In this document: positions 11,071 to 19,861 of the stretch, piece after piece | How the letters are laid out: every line of letters begins with the position of its first letter | Position numbering within the stretch: position 1 is the stretch's first letter | DNA from: Closterium sp. Naga37s-1 | Lineage: Eukaryota > Streptophyta > Zygnematophyceae > Desmidiales > Closteriaceae | Assembly: GCA_947471745.1 (NCBI GenBank) | Contig: CANJKZ010001024.1 | Coordinates: 69,501-133,500 of the forward strand | Reading direction: 5' to 3' | Length of the DNA stretch: 64,000 nucleotides | Translations under genes and position numbers: made by a program | Notes under the pieces: generated by a model | Databases searched by the model: none | Seen by the model: only the letters and a program-made list of their open reading frames with translations | What the model was told of the DNA's origin: nothing

Positions 11071-12240
11071 GAGAGGCTACCTGAGTCTACAGCGACCTCG
11101 ACAAACACAGCCAGGGGGAGTGGGTCTACCCGAGACACACCTAAGGGATCAGGACCCTGAGGGGGGAGGGGGTCTACCGGAGGGGGGCCTGGAGCGAGGA
11201 AGAGCGGCGGGGGGGGGGGAGAGGGGCAGTGCGGTAGGGGAAGAGATGGTAAAAGGGAACCGACTCGTCAAACATGACGTCCTTAGAGGGGCGGACACGG
11301 CGCGAGGTGGGGTGGTAAAACTGCCAGCCAGGCGCATCAGGGGGAAAGCCAAGGAAGACGCAGGGAATAGCGCGGGAGGAGATCTTGCCCGCGGAAGTAT
11401 CGCGGACAAAGGCACGAGAGCCCCAGACCTTCTTTGCCAACCTTCCTCGTCCAACGCAGTGTAGGCAAAGTCTTCGGCAAGGAGACACAGGGCCAGAGGT
11501 TGAGCTGATGCGCAGCGTACCAGACCGAAAACGGCCACAGAAAATAGGGAGCACCCGCATGGATCATGGAGGTACGAGCCACCTCCATGACTAAGCCAAT
11601 GCGGTGCTCAGCAACCTCATTTTGCTGCAGGGAGGCCGGAAGCGTGAACGACTGGAGAATGCCCTCCCCACGACAAAAGTCCCGCAAGAGGTCGGAGGAG
11701 AACTCACCACCTCTGTCAGAGTGCAGACGCAGGACAGGAAGGTCCTCGCGGAACCTCTCACGGAGCTAGAGACGGACTGCGCGGATCCAAGGGATCAAGA
11801 CATCAGGGACCTCACCCTTGCTGCGCAAGGGGAAGACCATGGTGTAACGTGTGTAGTCGTCAACAACCAGCAGGAAGTAGCGCTCGTGGTCCTGTCCACT
11901 GACGTGGGCTAGGCCCCACACGTCCATGTGGAGAATCTGCAGGGGAGCAGTCGTCGGGGGAAACGAGGAGGAGTGAGGAGCGGCGCGCTGCCGCCCCTCG
12001 ACGCAAGGAAGGCAGGGCGGGGTAGGCGAGGGCGGGAGGGGAGGCAGAGACATGGGAAGACCAGAAACAAGGAGGCGGGAGTGCATGCCACGAAGGCGTG
12101 GCAGGGAGGGGTGACCAAGGCGGTGGTGCCACAGGAGAGTCTGGTGCGACAGAAGGCGACACGAGCAGAGGGCTGCTACCGGACCTGATGCGGACACCTG
12201 AGCAGAAGCATCTACCTGAGGAGGCTCAGTAGTCACTGTG
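11071..12240 (-). pseudogene. integrase region of C
   Basis: Minus strand: pre-integrase region LLWHHRLGHPSLPRLRGMH and CLPCVEGRQ near 12000-12140, integrase core with MDVWGLAHV (about 11930), LHSDRGGEF (about 11720) and a mutated third box (NEVAEHRIG instead of NGIAERRIG, glutamate kept). A stop near 11766 and frameshifts after RWTRKVG (about 11430) break the frame. The region ends in the proline-rich stretch before the linker. Confidence 0.8.
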
Positions 12241-13782
12241 TACAGTCTCGACCCAGGCCGACGGGTAAACGTGGTCAGGTGACGGCCCGTCCGTGTATAT
12301 GTGCAGATTGACTCACAGTGACCCCTAGGAGTGGTGGTATTGACTATCGCATCCTGGAGAGCAGCGGTACTCACCAAGTTCGTAGAGAACGAGGGGAGCT
12401 GAAGACCTGAGAGTGAGCTCGACGGAACCGCCGAACACGGGAGTACAGTGGAGGAACGGGCAAGAACTGGGCCCCCTGAAGGGTCAGCCAGTCTGACTAG
12501 AACATGTTCAGGGAGTGGAGTGAGAGTGGTACTGTCGCGAAACAAACAGCGGGAAGCACTTGAGTCAAGTGTGAAGGTGTGCAAGGCCTTAGCAGGCGCA
12601 GTACCAGGGAGAGCAGACTCACTAGCACCTAGAGCAGCAGCCTCTATACCTGGGTCAGGCGGCATGGGGCGAACACTACCCCTAGACGCCCCGCGCTGAG
12701 CAAACCACTCACGAAGCTGCTGGGGCATAGGGGTCTCGCTCCGACGCTGATGCTGCTGTCTTTGGCCACCGCCAGAACCTCCCCTCTGAGCAGCTCCACC
12801 CTGACTGCCACCACTGCCGCCTCCACCACTCCCACTGCCGCCACCACCGCCACCCCCACCCCCACCGCTGCCACCACCGCCACCACCGAAGCCCCCACTC
12901 CCGCCACCACTCCCACCGCTGCCACCACCTCCGCCACCTCTACTGCCTCCATTGCCTCCACCACCACCACCCCCGCTTCCGCCGCCACCATTCTTGCCAC
13001 CCTTGCCCTTGCTGCTGTGGCGCTTCCCACTAAGAGCAAAAGTAGTCCCGACATCCTTAGTACTAAGGATGTCAACAGCAGCAGCAGAAGTGTAGGAGGG
13101 GGCAAGGGGGGAGGGGAACACCCCTCAAAGAAGGGTGTGCAAGGAGTGCCACGAGCAGCACCTAAAGCGATTACGCTAGTCTCAGCTACAAGGAGGTGCT
13201 TCTCGAGCAGGTTGACAGTGAGGTCTGTGGGGTCAAGTGCGAGAAAGTGGTCCCTGACTAAGCGAAGAGAGTCAGGGAGGCGGGTGACTATGAAGTAGAG
13301 AGTGATGTACATCGGGGGGGGTTCCTGTCTAGGAAGTCGGTTGGGAGGGCAGCGCGGTAGCGAGTGTCGCTAGTGCAAAGGTGGGTAACGAGGTCCTCGA
13401 TTGTGGCAAAGGCTTACATCTCGGGAAACGCGTAGGGCAGTATAATGCGGTCGAGAGCAGCAGTGGAAGGGGAAGAGTAACAAGCGACTACAGCGTCGTA
13501 CATGGTCTTAGCAGTCTTGTGCTGGCCAAAGTGAGTGCGTTCGGCTAACGACAGGTGGTTGCGAACGGCTAAGCGAGCAGTAGCGTCACGGGTAAGCCAG
13601 TGTGAGCGAGTCGCACTGTCAGCTGTGGCGGGAGGGGCAAGAGAGGCTCCAGACGTGTGGTCAAACAACGAAATGCTGTCTCTAGAATGGCTCGGTAGGT
13701 ACAGCTGTAAGTCGTCGAGCCATGTATCGAACTGGATCGGACGGCCCTCATGATCGAAGGTGAGTACACTGAGAGAAGCCAC
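12241..13782 (-). pseudogene. gag-protease region of C
   Basis: The gag start codon is lost: the family MASL start reads GTG (VASLSVLTF) at 13782. Gag continues to about 13414, where a CAG-like codon has become a stop after AFPEM, then MYITLYF near 13312 and a Gly-rich stretch (12750-13000). About 200 bp are missing after RGSVR (near 12665), removing the C-x13-C-x3-H-x4-C motif seen in other copies. The protease box reads DSSAS, not DSGAS. All point to an inactive copy. Confidence 0.8.
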
Positions 13783-14305
13783 AGCGGGCAGAGCAGGGTG
13801 GCGCACGACCAGCAGGGCAGCACGCAGGCAGGGCGGCGCGCGAGCACTAAGGAAGCGCGCAGGGCAGGGAGAGGCGGCGCACGGCTAGGGAAGAGTGGCG
13901 CGCGGCCAGGGCAGGGCAAGGCGGCGGCCAGCAGGGCAGCGCGTGGGCAGGGCAGTGCGGTGCGGCTGCCAACACAGCGGCGCGCGGGCAGCAGGGCAGC
14001 TCGCGGGCAGCAAGGCGTCGGCCAGCAGGGCGGCGCACTGCAGGGCGGGCAGCAGCAGGGCGGCGCGGGCAGGGCGGTACGGGCAGCGGTGCGGCTGCCA
14101 GCAGGGCGGCACGCTGGCAGCAGGGCGCCGGCCAGCAGGGCTGCGCGCAGCAGGGCGGGCAGCAGCAGGGCGGCGCGAGCAGCAGGGCGGCGCGCAGCAG
14201 GGCGGTGTGGGCAGCAGGGCGGCTCAGCGCGGGCAGGGCAGGGCGATGCGCAGGCAGGGCAGGGCGGCGCGACTGCCAGCAATGCGGCGCGCGGGCAGCA
14301 GGGCG
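13783..14305 (-). repeat. GC-rich leader of C (truncated)
   Basis: GGGCAGCAGGGCGGCGCG-type repeats, the leader equivalent of B in reverse. It stops at about 14305 without reaching a PBS or LTR. Confidence 0.7.
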
Positions 14306-14512
14306 ACTTCATGATCCACCATGAGCTTGCTTTGCTTTTTCTTGGCTGGTCTTGTGACCACTTGTTCTCCCCGACTTTGCCTATGGGGGTGTGTCAAAAT
14401 GTTATAATGCTTATATTGTGTAGGCTGTAGTGGGGTAACCCGTAAGGGGTACAACTCAATTAGGGTTAGTACTTTCTGCTCAATGCATTCATTCTCGTTC
14501 AGCATTATGACA
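14306..14512 (+). repeat. 3' end and 3' LTR of B
   Basis: The conserved plus-strand 3' tail (TGATCCACC, GAGCTTGCTTTGC, CTTGTTCTCC) leads to the polypurine tract CTATGGGGGTG (14381-14391) and a 121-bp LTR (14392-14512, TGTCAAAATG to CATTATGACA), then the target duplication AACCA. The same tail occurs before the 3' LTRs of G and L. Confidence 0.85.
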
Positions 14513-14517
14513 AACCA

Positions 14518-14971
14518 ATCCGCACACCGATTGCGACTGACGATCGATTGTCTACTTTCACCGCGTCCTTACCTTTACCTACCCTCTCACCCTCCTCTTT
14601 TGCATTTTTTTCTAAATCCCTTCTATATGTTCCTATGTATGGTCATCAGGCTATTCTAAACCTCGAAACCGGGCCCCATCTCGCTTCCGCTCCCCATCCA
14701 AGCCAGAATGCAGTGCACCCCACCCCACCACCACCGCCACGAATTGCGGCTGCCACCACAATCACCCCGTCAAGTCCAGCTCCATCGCGCCAGTGCAGCC
14801 ACTCATGAGTCTTTCCACCTCGTCCTTGCCGCCCTCGAGCATTCGCATCGCATGTGCGGCAACGTCCGTCAGCATCGCTGCCAGCAAGACCATAATTCCC
14901 TCCCACTGCACGCATGCCTTGCAGACTAGTCGCAGATTAATGCCGTCCGTATCGCGCCCCCAGCGGCAGCC
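14518..14971 (+). other. upstream region of the GT47 gene
   Basis: Non-repetitive 454 bp between element B and the first ATG of the glycosyltransferase gene. It is pyrimidine-rich in places and has no convincing TATA box or ORF. Presumably promoter and 5' UTR; B lies about 460 bp upstream of the start codon. Confidence 0.45.
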
Positions 14972-17900
14972 ATGACGCCCTCTCTCCTCCGCCTTGCTCC
15001 GCGATCCACGCCGACCGCTTCCAACCACCCTGCCCGATCCCACGCGCCTTCTCGCGCAGCGCGTGGCGGAAGTTCCACGTCAGCGTCGCGCACGTGGCTG
15101 CGGCGCTCCATCCCCGCGTCGTGCGTCGCGCTGCTCCTGCTGCTGACGGCGTCGCTGCTGCGCGCTCGAATTCGCCCCCAGTCGCCGGAATTCGGCGGAT
15201 GTGCGGTCACGAGTGACGGGGAGTGCAGTGGGTTTGGTGGGAGCAGCGAGGGGGAGCGGCCGCTGAGGGTGTATATGGTACTGCTGCCGGCACCGTACAA
15301 CGTCGACCTCATCCCGCTCGCGCAGGTGACTCGCGCCCCTCGTGACTCCCCTGGCGGTACCCTCTGGCCACCTTCCCCCTGGCACATGTGGTTTGACCCC
15401 ACACTCCCTTCCCTTGTCACACGCCTCTATTCCCCCCCTCGTTTTCCCTACCCTCTTCTCCCTCCCCCCTGTCCCCATACCCCTCGGCCTTTCCCCCCGC
15501 ATGTGCCCACTGGAAGGGCCGCAGTCATTGCTGCCACCAGCAGCCCTGCCTCCCGCCTCCCCGCCCTCCCTGCCGTGCACCGTGCCCCTCCACTCGCCCC
15601 ACGCCGTGCCCCTCTCCTGGCTGCACTCCCCCCCACCCTCCCACCCCTCCTATTCCTCCTCCACCTCCTCCTCGACCCTCCCCCCTGCAGCATCCCCTGC
15701 CAGTGGCGGCAGCAGCGGCCCCACCACCCTCTCACCGCACCTGCTGCCGCTCCTCCACACGCCGGACCTGCCAGACCTGCCTGTGCCCCTCTCACCATCA
15801 CCATCACCGCCAGCAGCAGCAGCATTACCGGAGGCAACAGCAGAAGGAGCAGCGCTGGCGGGGACAGATGGGGCGGTGGATGTGAGCGTGCCATGCTACC
15901 CTGACTACCCTTACTACCGCCAGCACGGAGCCGAATACTTTCTCACTCTCTCCCTCCTCTCAGGTACCCCCCTCTCTCTCCTCTCAGGTACCCCCCTCTC
16001 TCTCCTCTCAGGTACCCCCCTCTCCTTCCTCACCAGTACCACTGCACGTACACTTACCCTCACTTTCTCTGCTTGCCTCTCACCTTGCTCTTTCTCAACC
16101 CGCCACGGTGCCACCTTGCCCCTCACTCTCTCTCCCCTCCGTGCTGCCCTCTCTTCCCCACGACTGTGATGCATCCCTGAGCCCGCCAGGCACGGCAGCA
16201 GTGCAGCGCGTGCAGCGAGTGGAGGAGGCAGAAGCCATCTTTCTGCCCTACTGGTCCACACTCGCCTTCTGCACCAACGCCAGGTGCCCGCTGCCCCATT
16301 GCCTCCGCCACCACCACCGGCAACAAATCGTACCCCTCTGTTCTGGCTGACCCATCCCTGCAACTGATTCTATCATGTGCTTCTCATCACCCTCACGTCT
16401 CTCCTGCATTCTCCCCTCTCCCTTCCCCCCATCCCATCTCATCCCCTCCCCTGGCACGCCAGTGAGATCCTGGACCCCATCATCGCGCGATTCGCCCACC
16501 GCCACGCCGCCACACTCGCCAGCAGCGCAGCCAACACCAGTCACGGCAGTGGGGGCAGCAGCGACAGCACAGGCAGCGAGAGCAGTGGAAGACAGGCAGG
16601 GCGCATGCCCACCCTGGTGGTGCCGTGTGTGTACCCCCTGGCCATGTTCAACCACTCGCTGCCCCTCGCTGCTGCCATCAAGCTCGCTGTCGATCTGGAG
16701 CTGCACTGGTCTCAGGTGAGATGAGATGTATGTGCTTCTGCAGGTGAGACCTGCACGGGGTTCAGGTGAGACCTGCACGGGGTTCAGGTGAGAGATGTGT
16801 GATGTTGCATGTGCTGCGGCACGTGCGTGTCAACTGCACTGAACCCACATGTGCACTGACTCAGCTGCCCTTCATGTCTGCTCCGTGTGCTGCCCCCTTT
16901 CCATTCAACGCCCTCCTCCATGCTCCTCGCGCTCCTGTGCTGCCTTCCTTCCCATCGTCTGTACCCGAACCACCCCTACCCCTCACAGGCAGCATCATAC
17001 GTCCGAGATGTGATGGTGCCGTACGTGCCGCTGGTGGCGCCCTTCTCTCACGACCGTGGCTCGTGGGCCTCGCGGCCCCTGCTGCTCTTCTTCCAAGGCA
17101 CCACCGACCGCTGGGGGTTCAGTGGCCTTGCCTCGTTCGCTCACTCACTCTCACCAGCCATGCACATCCGCCTCTGCAGCACTGCTCGCTCCTCCACCTG
17201 CCTGCCTGCCATCCCAGTGCCTCACCACCTCACCAACCCCTCATTCCTCTTCCGTAACCTTCCCTTAATTTCTCATTTCCCCGCCTCCTTCCTCCCCCCT
17301 CCCACAGGGCGGCATCATTCGGCAGCAAGTGCAGCGGGAGCTGCAGGGGCAGGCGGGGGTGGAGTTCAGGGTGGGGCGGGCGGAGAACAGCAGCATGACG
17401 GCTCAGGCCGGCACCGCCATGCGCCAAGCCAAGTACTGCCTGGTGCCGCGAGGTGAGGCAAGATGCATTGTGAGGGTGTGTTGCTACATGTGCACGAAGG
17501 GGACGGAGGGATTGGATTTTGCTGATACCCTTGCTGCCCCTCTCTTTCCCTCGTTGTCCACTCCCACAACCCGTCTTCTTCTCTCTCTTCCTCCTTGTCA
17601 CCTTCTCCCCCTACCACTACCACTACCCCTCCCCCTCACAGGTGACACCTCGTCCAGCTGTCGTCTGTTTGACGCCATACTATCAGGCTGCATCCCAGTG
17701 ATCATCAGCGATGCACTCGACCCGCCCTTTTAGGACGCCATTGGCTACACCGCCTTCGCGCTGCTCCTACCCACCCCTCTCCCTCCCCCCGTCTCCTCCT
17801 CGCAGGCGACACCTCGTCCAGCTGTCGTCTGTTTGACGCCATACTATCAGGCTGCATCCCAGTGATAATCAGCGATGCACTCGACCCGCCCTTTGAGGAC

Positions 17901-18688
17901 GTCATCGACTACTCCGCCTTCTCGCTGCTCCTCCCCGCCGCCCTCGCTGTGCGCCCGGGGTACATCCTAGGCGTGCTGCATACACAGACAGAGGCCGTGT
18001 GGCGGCAGCAGTGGGTGGCCATGCGGAAGGTGAGAGGCGAGATGGGGGGGGGGATCGTGCGGGCGACAGAGGCTGTGTGGCGACAGCAGTTGGAGGCAGT
18101 GCGGAAGGTGATAGGCGAGAGGGGAGCGTGGTTGGTGTGATGGGGTGCTTGCTGGGTGTGCGAAGGGTTCCTTATGCTGGTACTATCTGTGAGGGGCAGT
18201 ACGAGAGGTGGTTGAGGGGAACGTGTGCAGCTTTTTTAGAGCTGCTCCGTGGGTGTGTGCGGTGCATGTGCCACCATTCGCAGCAGCAGCGCACTCACAC
18301 GCGCCCGTGCTGGCTGGTACTGATGCATCATGCAGTGCTGCCAGTGCTGTGGTTGGACGAACCACTGCATGGCATGAGGGCACCCCAACCACCCTGCTGC
18401 GCCTCATGCTGTCTCTTTACCATCCCACCACACATCCCTGCCTCACAGGTGACGCATCACTTCATCTACTCCTTCCCCCCACGCCCCAGTGGAGCAGAGG
18501 ACATGGTGTGGCGGGCCGTGGCGCGGCGGGTGAGGAGGGAGTTCTCTCCGCGCTACCGCAACAGGCGGGGCCGCATTCTGCTGGCGCAGCTGGCACAGGC
18601 AGGGCTCAACGCGTCTCATCTCGAACAGCCCTTGCCCAACCGGCCCCCTGTGACCTTCGATGTAACACTCGACGATGAAACAAACTAA
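14972..18688 (+). CDS. exostosin-like glycosyltransferase, GT47 family (multi-exon)
   Basis: Exons inferred from frame and splice sites: 14972-15325, 15525-15963, 16190-16283, 16463-16715, 16989-about 17114, 17308-17452, 17806-18029 and 18449-18688 (stop TAA), about 624 residues. Residues 47-63 ([15 protein letters not shown]) form a type II membrane anchor, as in Golgi glycosyltransferases. Exostosin hallmarks in order: [70 protein letters not shown]. Known GT47 members build cell-wall polysaccharides or arabinogalactans; the substrate cannot be told here. The exon at 15525 is Pro/Ser-rich, so its limits are soft. All exon phases agree except exon 5, which has no GT in the right phase. Confidence 0.8.
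15961..16032 (+). repeat. triplicated 24-bp splice-donor repeat in the GT47 gene
   Basis: CAGGTACCCCCCTCTC with its tail is repeated with a 24-bp period, giving potential donors CAG|GTACCC after 15963, 15987 and 16011. The unit is a multiple of three and reads GTPLSLLS, so use of any donor keeps frame. Confidence 0.6.
17642..17769 (+). pseudogene. duplicated GT47 exon copy with a stop
   Basis: After acceptor CACAG (17641) this segment repeats the exon at 17806, encoding [18 protein letters not shown] and ISDALDPPF. The glutamate codon after DPPF is TAG instead of GAG. The first ~90 bp differ from the downstream copy by only two silent changes; divergence rises after the stop. It lacks a clear donor. 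Inclusion would truncate the protein just after the conserved GCIP motif, so the downstream copy is the functional one. Confidence 0.75.
18030..18107 (+). repeat. in-frame duplicated exon tail of GT47 gene
   Basis: The end of the preceding exon ([14 protein letters not shown] then GTGAGAGG) is repeated 78 bp later as [14 protein letters not shown] then GTGATAGG. The 78 bp between are open, so using the second donor adds 26 residues without a frame change. Confidence 0.55.
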
Positions 18689-18901
18689 ACATAAGCCTTC
18701 TCAGAAACAGCAATTCCACGGCATTATTACTGTTGGAAATCCAAATACAGTATAACGAATACTGTATACTGGTATGCTGTTCGGTTTTAGTGTAGTCCTC
18801 GTTATAAGCCTCTAGGTCCTACAATAATTGTCACAATTAGTGTAGGGCCAGAATTATTGGAGTTAAGCATTATTGGAGGGTAGAGGGTAGAATAACTGGT
18901 A

Positions 18902-19433
18902 CCGTAAGCCCCCGGATATAAGCGCAGGCCTCGGATAAGCGCCGGCGCTTATAAAAGGATGAGGGCGCTTATATCCGGTCCTCGATTATAAGCCCACCCC
19001 TGAAGGCTTACGGATTATAAGCGCCACCCTCTGTTTGTTTTTTCTATAATTGTACTGAAATCGTTGTAATGAAACTCACATTTTCCATTCCCACATTATT
19101 GAATTTTGATGCCCTTCACCTCGCTCGGCTCATTGCCTGCGCGTCCAGTTAGAATGAGCTGTCGGCAGCGTAAGTTGACTCATTCTGACTGTGTGTGTTG
19201 GCAGGGAATCATTCCCTGCCAACTGGCACGAGATTCTCAATTCGAGCCTTGTATAGTTTCGACACGATTCAAATTGCAAGAACGTGATCTACAATTTGGT
19301 GTAAGAAATACGCATTTCATAAATGGCATTATATAAGCGCCGGCGCTTATAAAAATCCTCGATTATAAGCGCACCCCCTAAAAAACATTGCTTTTTTATA
19401 CCCCCAGGGGCGCTTCTATCCGGGGGCTTACGG
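18902..19433. mobile_element. pogo-type MITE (532 bp)
   Basis: Terminal inverted repeats CCGTAAGCCCCCGGATA (left) and its complement TATCCGGGGGCTTACGG (right, one base different inside), flanked by TA on both sides (18900-18901, 19434-19435). It also has subterminal copies of CGGATTATAAGCGCC. No transposase. Its ends resemble those of the autonomous element starting 100 bp further on, which could have mobilised it. Confidence 0.75.
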
Positions 19434-19691
19434 TACACCATTATTGGTGTGAATGGACCATTATGGGAGGGGTAGATGGATGCATAAATACCTTGCTGTA
19501 TCACTTGTTCATCATCATTCTACTTTTCAATTACCGTCATACCCCGGATATAAGCGCCACCCGCGGATAAGCGCCTGGCGCTTTTAATTGGCGTGTGGCG
19601 CTTATATCCGGTGCTCGATTATAAGCGCATACCTAAAAGGCTTACGGATTATAACCGCATACCTGTGCCTTACATTTTATAACCGCCACCC

Positions 19692-19731
<40 letters not shown>

Positions 19732-19861
19732 CATTTGAAGACCTTTTACATAATTAGTATACTAAACATCATGTTAATTACTCTACAACTAGTTAATCTA
19801 CTCCTACCTACGAGCCTCACACAGGCTTCACCATTTTCTACACTAGTTAATCTACCCTACT

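Larger units (their letters stand above)
8061..14305 (-). mobile_element. inverted LTR-less copia body C inside B
   Basis: A nearly complete copia internal region in reverse: 3' untranslated end and RNase H on the left, leader on the right. No LTR or PBS occurs at either end. The left junction has TGTCAAATGTTGTAACC (8061-8077), which resembles the first bases of the family LTR. The right junction passes directly into the plus-strand 3' end of B (GATCCACCATGAGC at 14313). This fits a template switch or gap repair from another copy rather than integration. Confidence 0.75.
3601..14512 (+). mobile_element. composite copia element B (with inverted body C)
   Basis: LTRs at 3601-3731 and 14392-14512 are flanked by the perfect 5-bp duplication AACCA (3596-3600 and 14513-14517), so the block behaves as one insertion. 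Reading along the plus strand there is LTR, PBS, leader, gag, protease, integrase and linker (to 8060), then an inverted and separately decayed body C (8061-14305, minus strand, no LTRs of its own), then a plus-strand 3' end with polypurine tract and LTR. The LTRs differ by about six substitutions and a deletion of about 12 bp, making this one of the older insertions here. Confidence 0.85.

Noticed and set aside
14646-15043. Minus-strand frames overlapping the start of the GT47 gene
   Set aside because: Shadows of the GC-rich first exon and upstream region, without splice or domain support.
19106-19336. 76-codon frame inside the MITE
   Set aside because: No similarity to a transposase; MITEs are non-coding, and the composition gives short frames by chance.
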